From Amphibacillus sp. MSJ-3 (GTDB lineage: Bacteria; Bacillota; Bacilli; Bacillales; Amphibacillaceae), in assembly GCF_018919165.1 (NCBI RefSeq), contig NZ_JAHLQM010000001.1:1-64000 (forward strand): a DNA stretch of 64,000 nt, given 5' to 3'. Both the position numbers and the translations under genes were made by a program. This document shows positions 41,587 to 52,081 of this stretch, piece after piece. The notes under the pieces were generated by a model that was not told the DNA's origin, did no database searches, and saw only the letters and a list, made by a program, of their open reading frames with translations. The first letter of the stretch is position 1. Each line of letters opens with the position of its first letter.

Positions 41587-42207
41587 TTATGCTTTCAGTA
41601 ATAAGGATAAACCATATTTAACTAATTCATCTGTATTGACTAAGTTCGATTGTCTCAGTTGCGGGACAATTCTATTTACTTCCCGATCATTATAACCTAA
41701 CACTTTTAGTGCTTCAATCGCTTCATTAATTGTTTTATCATTAATAGCTCCATTAATTTTTCCAGACATCTCTTTTGAGGAGTCAGCCATTTGTTTAACT
41801 TCAAAAGGCAGTTTCCCTTTCAAGTCTAAAATCATTTGCCGGGCCGTCTTCTTTCCGACACCTGGAAACTGAGTTAAGTATTTTTCATCTTCTTCCTCAA
41901 TTGCCATGACAAATTGATCAACTGATGTATGCCCAACAATAGATAATCCACTTTTAGGTCCTATACCTGAAACTGTAATAATGTGTGAAAATAATAATTT
42001 TTCATCATAATTTTTAAACCCATATAAAATTTGTGCATCCTCACGAACATGGTGGTATGTATGAATCTTTATCGTTTGGTTTAATTTTTCTTGAAAATAA
42101 AATGGGTTAGCACAAACTACTTGATAGCCAATTCCATTAACATCGATTATGGCTAATGAATCCGTTAGCTCTACTAGCTCCCCTTTAATATAAGCAATCA
42201 CTCTCAA
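41587..42207 (-). CDS. ruvA: Holliday junction DNA helicase subunit RuvA
   Basis: A 206-residue protein that binds four-way junctions as a tetramer and loads RuvB. The N-terminal OB fold (1-65), helix-hairpin-helix repeats (SGIGPKSGLSIVG, FPGVGKKTARQMI) and C-terminal RuvB-binding domain III (from about 155) are all present. Upstream lies a partial LexA-like box. Confidence 0.97.
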   Translation of the reverse strand: MRVIAYIKGELVELTDSLAIIDVNGIGYQVVCANPFYFQEKLNQTIKIHTYHHVREDAQILYGFKNYDEKLLFSHIITVSGIGPKSGLSIVGHTSVDQFVMAIEEEDEKYLTQFPGVGKKTARQMILDLKGKLPFEVKQMADSSKEMSGKINGAINDKTINEAIEALKVLGYNDREVNRIVPQLRQSNLVNTDELVKYGLSLLLKA

Positions 42208-42255
42208 TCCGCTCCTAACTATTCACTATATCCGTATAAATGCTATTTTACCACA

Positions 42256-42269
42256 CAATCGTATGTTCG
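42256..42269 (-). promoter_or_regulatory. Candidate LexA (SOS) box upstream of ruvA
   Basis: CGAACATACGATTG on the minus strand, about 50 nt before ruvA. The left half matches the B. subtilis LexA consensus CGAACATATGTTCG exactly; the right half has several mismatches. ruvA is LexA-controlled in B. subtilis, which supports the call, but the site is imperfect. Confidence 0.4.
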
Positions 42270-42406
42270 TATACCGTATTCACACCCTTGTCATTCACAA
42301 CTATTATTAAGAAGTTATCTTTTTAAAAAAGACAATTCTGTTAGTTGTTTATTAGCATTCAAAGCAAATAAAGTGAAACGACCGACTCCTCCATATAAAA
42401 CCATTA

Positions 42407-42438
42407 AAAAGAGAGTCGAGTTAATCCGACTCTCCATG
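42407..42438 (-). terminator. Terminator of bofC
   Basis: On the minus strand GGAGAGTCGG and TCGACTCTC arms around a TTAAC loop are followed by TTTTT. The 5' arm overlaps the bofC stop codon. Confidence 0.85.
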
Positions 42439-42993
42439 TACTTGTTTACTAGGTAATTGATGCCTAAATACATCGATGACTTCTTGATAAGTTTTTTTCG
42501 AATCAATTTTTATCCCTTCATTTAACCGTTTTCGTTCATCTTCAGTTAGTTGATCAGGATCCAATTCAAATACAATTTGTATATTTTGTTCGTATTGCGG
42601 CTCACCTTCAAAGATGACAAGTTGTTCATCGGCTAAGCCGAAGTAACCAACTTCCTTTAAATAAGGCGAAATATCATCGATATAGTCACGAAAAACCATT
42701 TGGCCCACTTTTTGATCAATTAGTTGATAGTTCTCATACTTATACCAGAAATCTTCCATAGCAGTAATTGTTTCTTCAATGGATTCGCTATCCATACGAC
42801 CATCTAAATATTGTTTTTGTATAATAACTTCAATTGTTGCTAAATCATCTGGATAATCTTCAAAGTTAGTTTCAGATTTGCTGACTTCAATCGCACGCTC
42901 CTGATTCATATCATTAGTCCTATCTTCAACCTGGACATTATAGATAAAAATCCCTAGCATCAAAACTATATTCAATGTTATTAAATATTTCAT
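42421..42993 (-). CDS. bofC: BofC-like sporulation regulator of SpoIVB
   Basis: A 190-residue exported protein with one N-terminal hydrophobic segment (about 4-20). BofC inhibits the SpoIVB protease in the forespore intermembrane space and so times pro-sigma-K processing. Sequence similarity is modest by eye; the call rests on size, signal anchor, the C-terminal DxxxxYQEVIDVFRHQL-type region and position between ruvA and yebC as in B. subtilis. The ATG at 42993 is preferred, with GAGGTGGA upstream. Confidence 0.75.
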   Translation of the reverse strand: MKYLITLNIVLMLGIFIYNVQVEDRTNDMNQERAIEVSKSETNFEDYPDDLATIEVIIQKQYLDGRMDSESIEETITAMEDFWYKYENYQLIDQKVGQMVFRDYIDDISPYLKEVGYFGLADEQLVIFEGEPQYEQNIQIVFELDPDQLTEDERKRLNEGIKIDSKKTYQEVIDVFRHQLPSKQVHGESD

Positions 42994-43243
42994 TTCATCC
43001 ACCTCATATAAAGTGTGTATTTACTTTATAGGATGGACAAAAAAAATTTTTTTACACTTTTTATCATTAAAAATAAGTTAAAATTAAGACTTGGCATTGA
43101 AAAAAGTGATAAAAAGGGGTTAAAGCGATTAATTCACGTCACAGTTCATTGATTTGTCACTAATTTCCTATCGTGGATAGTTTGTCTTTACTGTTGATCA
43201 TGTTTGCTTATTTCAGTATTTAAATAGCTAGTTTGCTAACGAT

Positions 43244-43966
43244 TTAATTAGCATTATGGTAGACTTCCTGAACATCTTCTAACTCCTCAAGTCGATCAAT
43301 TAGCTTTTCCATTTTCTCTTGGTCTTTTTCCGCTAAATCAGTATAAGTCGTTGGAATTAATGTTACCTCAGCTGTTTCAAATTCAAAACCTTCTTCTGCT
43401 AGTGCTGCTTTCACTTCATTATATGCTTCAGGTTCAGTATAAATTTCATATAGTTCATCAGTTGTTTCCATCTCTTCAGCACCTGCTTCAATAGCAGCGA
43501 GCATAACTGTATCCTCATCTGCATCTGTTGCTGAACGGTCAATAGTGAGGTAGCCCTTTCGGTTAAACATAAAAGCTACACAACCATTTTCACCAAGATT
43601 ACCACCACTTTTTGAGAAAGCATGTCTAACTTCCGCAGCAGAACGGTTTTTATTATCTGTTAAAAGCTCAACCATTACTGCAGAACCCCCTGGTCCATAG
43701 CCCTCATAAATTACTTCTTCATAACTCACACCATCTAAGGTTCCGGTTGCTTTTTTTATATTTCGATCAATATTTTCATTTGGCATATTATTAGCTTTTG
43801 CTTTATCAATTGCTACACGTAAGGCAGGGTTCATATCCGGGTCGGGTCCGCCTTCCTTTGCAGCTATATAAATATCTTTAGCGGCTTTCATAAATGCTTT
43901 TCCGCGTTTCGCATCTTGAGCATTTTTACGTCTTTGAATGTTTTTCCATTTCGAATGTCCAGCCAT
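43244..43966 (-). CDS. YebC/PmpR family protein (translational or transcriptional regulator)
   Basis: A 240-residue protein of the YebC/TACO1 family (YrbC in B. subtilis), beginning [21 protein letters not shown]. Family members have been described as DNA-binding regulators and, more recently, as factors that help ribosomes through polyproline stretches. The GYGPGGSA motif and FMFNRKGYL segment are conserved. The ATG at 43966 has AAAGGAG 8 nt upstream; the frame continues six codons further. Confidence 0.93.
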   Translation of the reverse strand: MAGHSKWKNIQRRKNAQDAKRGKAFMKAAKDIYIAAKEGGPDPDMNPALRVAIDKAKANNMPNENIDRNIKKATGTLDGVSYEEVIYEGYGPGGSAVMVELLTDNKNRSAAEVRHAFSKSGGNLGENGCVAFMFNRKGYLTIDRSATDADEDTVMLAAIEAGAEEMETTDELYEIYTEPEAYNEVKAALAEEGFEFETAEVTLIPTTYTDLAEKDQEKMEKLIDRLEELEDVQEVYHNAN

Positions 43967-44062
43967 AAAATTTACTCCTTTCACCTTTAAAAAATCAAAT
44001 AACTACTGTACTCCATTTTATCACAAGTCGTCAACCCATGTAACAAAATAATTGAGTTAAAA

Positions 44063-44812
44063 TTATGCTTCATCAAAAGGAGCCGGTGTTATCACAATGC
44101 TTCTTTTATGTTTTGAACGTTGATGCATCGCTTCAATCACTTTTCGATCTTGTTCTGGTATTTCTTCACCTTTTAAATAACCGTCAATATAGTCATAAGT
44201 CGTACCCATTTCATTCTCATCTGTTTGCCCATCCCAGAGCCCCGCACTTGGTTGTTTTAAAATAATTTCTTCAGCTACATTTAAATACTGAGCCATTTCT
44301 CTTACTTCTCCCTTTGTCAAATGAACTAAAGGATTAATATCAACACCACCATCACCATATTTAGTAAAGTATCCAGTATACCATTCTGCTGCATTATCAG
44401 TCCCTACTACTAAATATTGATGATTTGTCGCAATGGTATAAAGTGTTGACATTCGTAAGCGTGCTTTAAGATTTGCACTGGCTAGCTGATCATGGTTTGG
44501 TTGGTATACCTCTTTTTGTATTAACTCATGTTTAATGGTATCAAGTAATTGTTGATGGGTTAGAGTTAAATCAATGGTCATTGCTTTAATATTAGCCCCT
44601 TCAACGACAGCTTGCGCATCCTTTAGGTCTTCTTTAGAACTTTGACAAGGCATAATAACTGCTAAAGAATGATTGGGTAGAGCTTGTTTTATTAGATAGG
44701 CAACAACAGCGGAATCAATTCCTCCGCTCAATCCGACAACTAATCCCCTTGTATTTGTCTTCGCAACTTGATCTCGTAACCAGTCTACTAAATAGTCGAC
44801 TTTTTTCTGCAT
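44063..44812 (-). CDS. nadE: Ammonia-dependent NAD synthetase
   Basis: A 249-residue enzyme that amidates nicotinate adenine dinucleotide to NAD. The PP-loop GLSGGIDSAV is near 27-36; GTDNAAEWYTGYFTKYGDGG near 137-156 and KQPSAGLWDGQTDE near 186 are substrate-binding stretches. The glutaminase domain is absent, so ammonia is used directly. It does not sit next to yebC in B. subtilis, where nadE is elsewhere. Confidence 0.95.
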   Translation of the reverse strand: MQKKVDYLVDWLRDQVAKTNTRGLVVGLSGGIDSAVVAYLIKQALPNHSLAVIMPCQSSKEDLKDAQAVVEGANIKAMTIDLTLTHQQLLDTIKHELIQKEVYQPNHDQLASANLKARLRMSTLYTIATNHQYLVVGTDNAAEWYTGYFTKYGDGGVDINPLVHLTKGEVREMAQYLNVAEEIILKQPSAGLWDGQTDENEMGTTYDYIDGYLKGEEIPEQDRKVIEAMHQRSKHKRSIVITPAPFDEA

Positions 44813-44958
44813 TTTTTTAACTCCTTTTTCTGAAAAACTGTAACTCCTTAAATATTATTATTGCTTAAAATGATGTAACTTGCAATATTTTATCTTCTCT
44901 CAGCGTGGTCATTTAACATTCAAGAGTATTTTGAAAATCGTTAAAAGGATTGGAACAA

Positions 44959-45006
44959 AAACAACGAGTTAACTAATTGTGATGAATTAGTTTAACTCGT
45001 TGTTCA
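44959..45006 (-). terminator. Terminator of the safA-like gene
   Basis: On the minus strand AACAACGAGTTAA and TTAACTCGTTGTT arms, with an inner CTAATT/AATTAG extension, are followed by TTTTT. Confidence 0.92.
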
Positions 45007-45011
45007 TTCTT

Positions 45012-45956
45012 TTATTCGGCTTGTTCTGTTTCATCCATTGATTCACGTTGCATTCCACATGTGGAACCCGTTGGATAAAATGGATAGTGTGTTGGTCCAT
45101 ACATCGGATAAATGTATGGATAGGGTTGTAGATGATTAGCCTGGATAGCCTGTTGATGAGTGTTCATTTGAGTAAAGTGCTCCGTCATCATCCCGGTCTG
45201 TTCTCCTTCTACCTCGGCATTTAGATCTAGCTCACCCCATTTTGAATCATGGGAACAAGACTGTTGCATTGGGGCAGTCCACTGTGGTTGTTCACAGGTT
45301 TGCTTTTTACAAAAAACCGATGGATCTTGATAGGTACAGCACATATTTCCTGGTAATGTCGGATAATAAGGTTGTTGTGGGTAAAAGACCATAGAACACG
45401 GCATACATGGCATCCACATATAATTCGGTGATGGAAATGACCATGGTAAGGTGTGAACATCTTCTGTCGGCTGCTTAACTTCTTCCTTTTTCTGTTCTTG
45501 AATAGGGTGATGGTGCTGATGGTGTTGGTAATTTACTTTATTCTTCAATGTTGTATCGTAATCATCAATATCAACATCCACATCGACATTGTACTGGTTC
45601 GCATGAATATTTGGTAACTTCGGCATCTGAATAGAAACGGGTGGCAATTTAGGAAACGGCATTTTTTTCTGAACTTGTTGCTTAGGTTTTTGATCATCTT
45701 CCTTAATAACGGGTTGGGCTTTTTGTGGCATTTGTTTAAATGGCGTCATCATCTTTTCCTTAGGTGCAGGTGCCTGGCTTGAACCTTGTTTAGTCACTTG
45801 CTTTTTCTCGATAGGAATCTTTATTTTCATTCCTGGCATCACTAAATCCGGGTTTGCTAATTGTGAATTTACTGCTTTTAGCTCTTGAAAATCGACATTG
45901 TATTTTTTGGATAAATTCCAAAGTGTATCCCCTTTTTGAACAACATGAATTTTCAC
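45012..45956 (-). CDS. safA: SafA-like LysM spore morphogenetic protein
   Basis: A 314-residue protein. Residues 1-48 are a LysM domain (HVVQKGDTLWNLSKKYNVD, VMPGMKIKIP) that can bind peptidoglycan. A Lys/Gln/Pro-rich linker follows, then a Cys-, Met-, Tyr- and Pro-rich C-terminus with repeated YP and FYP motifs, as in spore coat proteins. SafA recruits inner coat proteins to the forespore surface. The position near niaR matches B. subtilis, but the C-terminus is lineage-specific, so the name rests on architecture and synteny. Confidence 0.78.
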   Translation of the reverse strand: MKIHVVQKGDTLWNLSKKYNVDFQELKAVNSQLANPDLVMPGMKIKIPIEKKQVTKQGSSQAPAPKEKMMTPFKQMPQKAQPVIKEDDQKPKQQVQKKMPFPKLPPVSIQMPKLPNIHANQYNVDVDVDIDDYDTTLKNKVNYQHHQHHHPIQEQKKEEVKQPTEDVHTLPWSFPSPNYMWMPCMPCSMVFYPQQPYYPTLPGNMCCTYQDPSVFCKKQTCEQPQWTAPMQQSCSHDSKWGELDLNAEVEGEQTGMMTEHFTQMNTHQQAIQANHLQPYPYIYPMYGPTHYPFYPTGSTCGMQRESMDETEQAE

Positions 45957-47025
45957 TTGCTTAACTCCTTTCCATAATTAAATAAATCATCATTTAGTAG
46001 ACGACATTTCATCAGCCACTAAATGTTAGATAAAACAATCTGGCCTTGAATGGCTGTTATTCCAACTAATCATTTTGGCCTTTATGATTTTACATTGGAG
46101 ATGCAACAGCCGGTAAAAAATAAATATAGTAACTCCTCAATCAATTGAGCTTTTTTGATTTGGCTCAGATTGACTTTTACCTTAAAGACCTGAAGACCTC
46201 TTAACAAATCGTTATTTCGCTTGCCCTTTATTTTCTGTTCATTGTCTTAATGAAATAACATGAAATAATAATAAATATAGGCATTTAGCAGGCTTATTCC
46301 TTAACAACATATGCAATCACCCAAAAATGTTGAATGTTTTTTTAAAAAACACTTAGTGATTTGTTAGAAATGATAAAATTAAGTGAATCTTCACCCAGTG
46401 GAGATCTTACAGTTTGTTAATCTACGATAAAAATCACAAGTTTTCTGATATGGTTACCCATCTCATTCCTATGTGTAGTTACAGATCCACCCGAAAACCT
46501 TAATAATTGTACCTATTAGAACTTAACAGGTCCTATCGTTCTTTTTTTTCGTAGAGCGGCTATCAGTAAGACTCCTACTTTAGGCATTTTCAGGAAACCA
46601 AAAAATGTAAGCGGGAGATCAACTGACAATAATATCCTGTAGACCTACCGCTCCACTGATTGAAGTTTCACTTTATTCAACTGTTGCTCGAATTTCATAA
46701 TCATATCTTAAAAGGAGAGTATCTTAACTAGTCATACGATACAAAATATGAGAAAATGGAAATAGCTTTGGAGTAACACGGAGATAATCAAGTCCCTGTA
46801 AATATTGCAAAAAGACGAATTAAAGCTGTACCCGCCTTTTAGTCCCTATTTATTGTTGCGGTAGACCTTGTAGATTGTTGATCTAAGACTGACGGCGAAT
46901 CAAATTTATGCATTTTGACAATGGGCTTATGACTACAAACATAGATTAGTCGCCTCATAAGATCACAAATATCGAGAAAGCTAAGTTTCTTTATCAAGTT
47001 GTTATATGAATTGGAGTGATATAAA
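45957..47025. other. Long intergenic region (about 1.07 kb) without a supported gene
   Basis: Between the safA-like gene and niaR. No reading frame over about 60 codons with a ribosome site is apparent. The region holds a partial dispersed repeat (copy E at 46546-46678) and a TTCACCCAGTGGAGATC stretch near 46390 that resembles part of the repeat. In B. subtilis the nadB-nadC-nadA and nifS genes lie near here, and none of them is seen; I cannot tell whether they were lost or moved. Confidence 0.6.
46546..46678 (+). repeat. Dispersed intergenic repeat, copy E (internally deleted)
   Basis: Shows TATCAGTAAGACTCCTACTTT and the paired GTAAGCGGGAGATCAACTGA arm of the first hairpin, then jumps to CTGTAGACCTACCG and the right end CTCCACTGATTGAAGTTTCACTTTATT. 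The GGCCCGATTGG and GGTCATACCC blocks are absent. Confidence 0.8.
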
Positions 47026-47565
47026 ATGACTGGAAAAGATAAATTAATTGGTGAAGATCGCCGTCAAGCGATTATGAACTGGTTGGAGAATAATGATGTA
47101 CCGTTAACAGGAAGCGAACTTGCCAAGCGTGCTGGTGTTAGTCGCCAAGTCATCGTTCAAGATATTTCTCTGTTAAAAGCAAAAAACGAACCAATTTTCT
47201 CAACAAGTCAGGGCTACTTATTAATGAAAGAAAATAAAGATGTCAATCTATATCAAAGAATTGTTGCCGTTAAACACGAGTCAAACCAGACAAAAGAGGA
47301 ATTAGATTGTCTTGTTGATCATGGAGTAACAGTTAAGGATGTCATTGTCGAACATCCTGTTTATGGAGAAATAAATGCAATGATTATGGTCAGTGATCGA
47401 CATGATGTAAAACAATTTATTGAGAATATCACAAGAAACCAAGCCTCTTATCTATTAGAATTAACAGGTGGCGTCCACCTTCATACATTAGAGGCTGAAA
47501 GTGAAGCTAAGCTCAACGCTGCCTATCATAGTCTGAAAGAAAAGGGGTTTATCGTGAACGATTAA
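47026..47565 (+). CDS. niaR: Transcriptional repressor NiaR (NAD biosynthesis)
   Basis: A 179-residue repressor (YrxA). The N-terminal winged HTH (about 10-60: LTGSELAKRAGVSRQVIVQDISLLKA) binds DNA. The C-terminal 3H domain has three conserved histidines (in VDHGVTV, VEHPVYGE and VHLHTLE) that bind metal, with nicotinic acid as corepressor. In this clade it controls NAD synthesis or niacin uptake. It is a plus-strand singleton and convergent with pheA. Confidence 0.92.
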   Translation: MTGKDKLIGEDRRQAIMNWLENNDVPLTGSELAKRAGVSRQVIVQDISLLKAKNEPIFSTSQGYLLMKENKDVNLYQRIVAVKHESNQTKEELDCLVDHGVTVKDVIVEHPVYGEINAMIMVSDRHDVKQFIENITRNQASYLLELTGGVHLHTLEAESEAKLNAAYHSLKEKGFIVND

Positions 47566-47597
47566 AACCACAGTGTGGCTTGTTACTGTGGTTTTAA
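47564..47597. terminator. Convergent terminator between niaR and pheA
   Basis: AAAACCACAGT and ACTGTGGTTTT arms around a GTGGCTTGTT loop, with T-rich flank on the plus side (TTTTTTAA at about 47601). The 3' arm abuts the pheA stop codon. Confidence 0.85.
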
Positions 47598-48466
47598 TCG
47601 TTTTTTAATTGTTCTGTTGAATAATAAGGATAACTACCAAGCAATTCGACATGACAGCCAATTGCCTCTATTTCCGCAATCGTATTAGGGATTAAAATAT
47701 CATCCATCTTTTGATCAATATCAATCAAAAAGTAATAATGACCAAGTCCTATTTTCATCGGACGTGATTCAATCTTTGATAAATTAATTCGCCTCCAAGC
47801 GAAAGCTGAAAGGACCTGATGAAGAGCCCCCGCATGATCGGTTGGAAGAGAAATCATCACTTTGGTTTTAAACCCTTTCATCGATAACCGATTGATTCTT
47901 AAAGCAGAATCGTTTTTATGTAACACAACAAATCGTGTTTCATTATTGGCAAAGTCATGGATATTAGCTTTAACAATTTCTAAACCGTACTCTTTTGCAG
48001 CTTGATCATTTGCAATTGCCCCGACCAGCTTTTCTGGATTTTCACTAACAAACTTTGCTGCTGCACCAGTAGAAGCATATGTTTCAACTTCCGCCTGCCT
48101 CATTTCTTGATTTAAAAATTGATGACATTGCGCTAAAGCATGTGGATGAGAGTAGATTACTTCGATCTCTTTCCAATGCTCTTTATGATTTGGGTGCACC
48201 ATAAAATGCTGTTCAACTGGTACAACAATTTCACTAACAATTTTTAATGATTTTTCATTGATTAAATAATCAATCGTTAAATTTACTGTCCCTTCTAATG
48301 TATTTTCAAGAGGAACAACACTGTATTTTACATGACCATACTTAACCGCATCTATACACGCTGGAATTGTCTGATAGCTAATCAATGATTGATTAGGAAA
48401 AAGCGCATCAACTGCTTTTTGAGTAAATGTGCCTTTGGGACCAAGGTAAGCTACTGAATATGACAT
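47594..48466 (-). CDS. pheA: Prephenate dehydratase
   Basis: A 290-residue monofunctional dehydratase converting prephenate to phenylpyruvate in phenylalanine synthesis. The catalytic domain starts VAYLGPKGTFTQKAV and has VVPLENTLEGTVNLTID near 51-67 and the NETRFVVL motif near 174-181. A C-terminal ACT domain (from about 198, with ALHQVLSAFAW and the ESRP motif) binds phenylalanine for feedback inhibition. It follows pheB. Confidence 0.96.
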   Translation of the reverse strand: MSYSVAYLGPKGTFTQKAVDALFPNQSLISYQTIPACIDAVKYGHVKYSVVPLENTLEGTVNLTIDYLINEKSLKIVSEIVVPVEQHFMVHPNHKEHWKEIEVIYSHPHALAQCHQFLNQEMRQAEVETYASTGAAAKFVSENPEKLVGAIANDQAAKEYGLEIVKANIHDFANNETRFVVLHKNDSALRINRLSMKGFKTKVMISLPTDHAGALHQVLSAFAWRRINLSKIESRPMKIGLGHYYFLIDIDQKMDDILIPNTIAEIEAIGCHVELLGSYPYYSTEQLKND

Positions 48467-48490
48467 CCCCTTCCCCCCTTTTTTTACTTT

Positions 48491-48940
48491 TTACATTCCT
48501 GAACTTAATATATCGACCCGTTCAATGTGCTTTTGGTTTTTTAATTGCATAATTAATTCATCCAAATCAATTTTTAAGTGCTCAACATCCAAAGATAATG
48601 TCACATTTGCTTTACCGTGAATGGGTATCGTTTGATGAATCGTTAAAATATTTCCACCAGCTTTGGCTACTGTATTTAATAAATATGATAATGTCCCTGA
48701 TTGATCTTCTAAATGGAAAAATAGCGTAATAATTTGCGTATGCTGGATCGATTGCAATGGAAAAATTGCGTCACGGTACTTATAGAAAGCACTTCGTGAA
48801 AGATTAACGTTTTTAACTGCTTCATAAACTGAATTTGCTTTGCCACGTTCTAACTGTTCCTTCACATCAAGCGTCTTCCGCATTGCTTCTGGAAGAAAAT
48901 CACCACGCACTAAATAAAATGTTTTATCCTCTCTTTTCAC
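48491..48940 (-). CDS. pheB: ACT-domain protein PheB
   Basis: A 149-residue protein with an N-terminal helical segment ([25 protein letters not shown]) and a C-terminal ACT domain ([29 protein letters not shown]-type). PheB lies between obg and pheA in B. subtilis and was once called chorismate mutase; no mutase active site is apparent and a regulatory role is more likely. Confidence 0.9.
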   Translation of the reverse strand: MKREDKTFYLVRGDFLPEAMRKTLDVKEQLERGKANSVYEAVKNVNLSRSAFYKYRDAIFPLQSIQHTQIITLFFHLEDQSGTLSYLLNTVAKAGGNILTIHQTIPIHGKANVTLSLDVEHLKIDLDELIMQLKNQKHIERVDILSSGM

Positions 48941-48981
48941 CGTTACATTCCCCCATACCGTGAGAATTATCTTATTGTACC

Positions 48982-50274
<1,293 letters not shown>

Positions 50275-50799
50275 TTAATCTTGTGCAGTCCAATTAAAAA
50301 CTACACCCTCTTTTGTTGCGCTCTCTATTTGAATTTTATTATCTAGTTTTAATAAAGCAAATTTAAATTGATCAATTTCATTAAATGTTCCATGACATAT
50401 GATTTTAAGTTGAAATGGCTGATCTATTGGTTGATGAAATTTTATTGTACCATGATAAAGTAATAAATTCATTGATTGTTCAATAATGAGTTGATGAATA
50501 GATTGAATCAAGCTAGAAAGGACCTGGTCGTCTACTTTCGGTTTGGCATCTAGGTGAACGATTGGAGCCCATTGCATTCCAGAATTCGCATGATTTAATT
50601 GTAACAAGGATACGATTGTTCTTGGTAAAGGCATACTTTGAAACTGTTGGTCACGGGTCATTTGATCGATCAATTCCGCCCCTTTTTCTTGAACATGATC
50701 TAGCTTTCCCATTTGTGCATAACTTATCATTAATTGGATATGGTTTGAAAATGCATGCCGATAATGCCTCAATAGATCAATTGCTTCTTGTTCAGTCAT
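50275..50799 (-). CDS. spo0B: Sporulation phosphotransferase Spo0B
   Basis: A 174-residue protein that passes phosphate from Spo0F to Spo0A in the sporulation phosphorelay. The N-terminal helical hairpin carries LLRHYRHAFSNHIQ; by alignment with B. subtilis (His30 in LRHSRHDW) the phosphorylated His is probably H15. A degenerate kinase-like C-terminal domain follows. It is shorter at the N-terminus than the B. subtilis protein. The location between rpmA and obg is conserved. Confidence 0.88.
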   Translation of the reverse strand: MTEQEAIDLLRHYRHAFSNHIQLMISYAQMGKLDHVQEKGAELIDQMTRDQQFQSMPLPRTIVSLLQLNHANSGMQWAPIVHLDAKPKVDDQVLSSLIQSIHQLIIEQSMNLLLYHGTIKFHQPIDQPFQLKIICHGTFNEIDQFKFALLKLDNKIQIESATKEGVVFNWTAQD

Positions 50800-50928
50800 C
50801 TTTGCACCACCTATTTAATAATAAGGAAATTATAGCAAATATTTTCCCTTTCGTAAAAGCCAATTCAAATTACCATTCTACATTTGAATGAAACTTCATA
50901 TATTATCTAATCAATTTCACCAAACAAA

Positions 50929-50974
50929 AAAGCTTATCTTAAAAAGAATCATCTTTCAAGATAAGCTTTCATTT
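50929..50974 (-). terminator. Terminator of the rplU-prp-rpmA operon
   Basis: On the minus strand AAAGCTTATCTT and AAGATAAGCTTTT arms surround a GAAAGATGATTCTTTTT loop and end in a T tract. Confidence 0.92.
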
Positions 50975-50985
50975 ATTCTGATCAA

Positions 50986-51276
50986 TTAAGCTTCTTGCGC
51001 AACTGGGTACACACTTACACGCTTACGATCACGACCAACTCGTTCAAAACGTACGATACCGTCAGTCTTTGCATACAATGTATCATCCCCACCACGGCCA
51101 ACATTGACACCTGGATATACTTTTGTTCCACGTTGGCGATAAAGAATAGATCCACCTGTTACCATTTGTCCATCCGCACGCTTTGTGCCAAGACGTTTTG
51201 CTTTAGAGTCACGACCATTTCTTGAACTACCCACACCTTTTTTAGATGCGAAGAATTGTAAATCTAAACGTAACAT
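50986..51276 (-). CDS. rpmA: 50S ribosomal protein L27 with cleavable N-terminus
   Basis: A 96-residue L27. The N-terminus [17 protein letters not shown] contains the short extension, cut after LQFF in Firmicutes, that Prp removes to expose the functional Ala end near the peptidyl-transferase centre. The core [21 protein letters not shown] is standard. The gene follows prp, which encodes the processing protease. Confidence 0.97.
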   Translation of the reverse strand: MLRLDLQFFASKKGVGSSRNGRDSKAKRLGTKRADGQMVTGGSILYRQRGTKVYPGVNVGRGGDDTLYAKTDGIVRFERVGRDRKRVSVYPVAQEA

Positions 51277-51290
51277 TGATTTGCACCTCC

Positions 51291-51623
51291 CTATTTTTCA
51301 GAGATGGATATATATTGACCATAATCACGTTCAATCGTTATCAAGCTGATTAACATTCCTTCAAGTAGTAGGGTTGCTTTTTTAAATGGCTCATCTTCTA
51401 CTTCGCTAGGAAGAACAACTTTTAAATAACCACCTTGACCGCCTTGATCAATGATTGGCTCGATTCCACTTAGCTTCATCACTGCATTTGTCATTCCAAA
51501 CGCAACTGCTGAAACAGCTGCACAGACTAAGTCATGTCCATGTGGCCCACTGTCAGCATGTCCACTCAGTTCAAAAGCCGTAATATATCCGGATTTATTT
51601 CGATAGATACTCACCTTTATCAT
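51291..51623 (-). CDS. prp: Ribosomal-processing cysteine protease Prp
   Basis: A 110-residue protein (YsxB). The catalytic His is H22 in ELSGHADSG and the catalytic Cys is C34 in [10 protein letters not shown], the invariant pair of Prp. It cleaves the N-terminal extension of L27 encoded by the next gene. The rplU-prp-rpmA order is the usual one in Firmicutes. Confidence 0.95.
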   Translation of the reverse strand: MIKVSIYRNKSGYITAFELSGHADSGPHGHDLVCAAVSAVAFGMTNAVMKLSGIEPIIDQGGQGGYLKVVLPSEVEDEPFKKATLLLEGMLISLITIERDYGQYISISEK

Positions 51624-51635
51624 CTTTACCTAACC

Positions 51636-51944
51636 TTAAGCATTAATTTTTTCAATCGTAACTTTTGTATAAGGTTGACGATGACCTTGTTTACGGTGAT
51701 AATTTTTTCTACGTTTGAATTTATAAACTGTGATTTTTTTCTGACGACCTTGTTTGTCGACTTTCGCTGAAACAGAAGCACCTTCTACAAATGGAGCGCC
51801 AACTTTTACGTCATCGCCACTTACAAAAAGAACCTTGTCGAAAGTAACAGAATCTCCGGCTTCAGCAGCCAATTTCTCTATATAGATTGATTGACCTTCT
51901 TCAACTTTAATTTGTTTACCACCAGTTTCAATAATTGCGTACAT
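51636..51944 (-). CDS. rplU: 50S ribosomal protein L21
   Basis: A 102-residue L21 starting [18 protein letters not shown], with the C-terminal [23 protein letters not shown] signature split between strands. It binds 23S rRNA. It is the first gene of the rplU-prp-rpmA operon and is preceded by a structured leader. Confidence 0.98.
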   Translation of the reverse strand: MYAIIETGGKQIKVEEGQSIYIEKLAAEAGDSVTFDKVLFVSGDDVKVGAPFVEGASVSAKVDKQGRQKKITVYKFKRRKNYHRKQGHRQPYTKVTIEKINA

Positions 51945-51957
51945 CCTATTTGCACCT

Positions 51958-52075
51958 CCTTAAAATAACTCAGACTCGCCTTTACAGGTGTGAATAGACA
52001 TCACTTTATTAAAAACCTGATCAGTGCGGTTGTAGCAACGGGTGCTACCTGACTTGCATAACATTAAGATAATAC
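51958..52075 (-). promoter_or_regulatory. L21 leader (ribosomal protein operon leader)
   Basis: On the minus strand upstream of rplU, a CAGGTAGCACCCGTTGCTAC segment with GTAGC repeats, followed by AACCGCACTGATCAGGTTTTT and a CACCTGTAAAGGCGAGTC stem-loop, fits the layout of the Rfam L21 leader, thought to bind L21 for autoregulation. The identification is by position and gross features only. Confidence 0.65.
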
Positions 52076-52081
52076 CATGAA

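Noticed and set aside
51990-52020. CACTTTATT near the L21 leader as another copy of the dispersed repeat
   Set aside because: Only the short CACTTTATT string matches; none of the diagnostic blocks is present.
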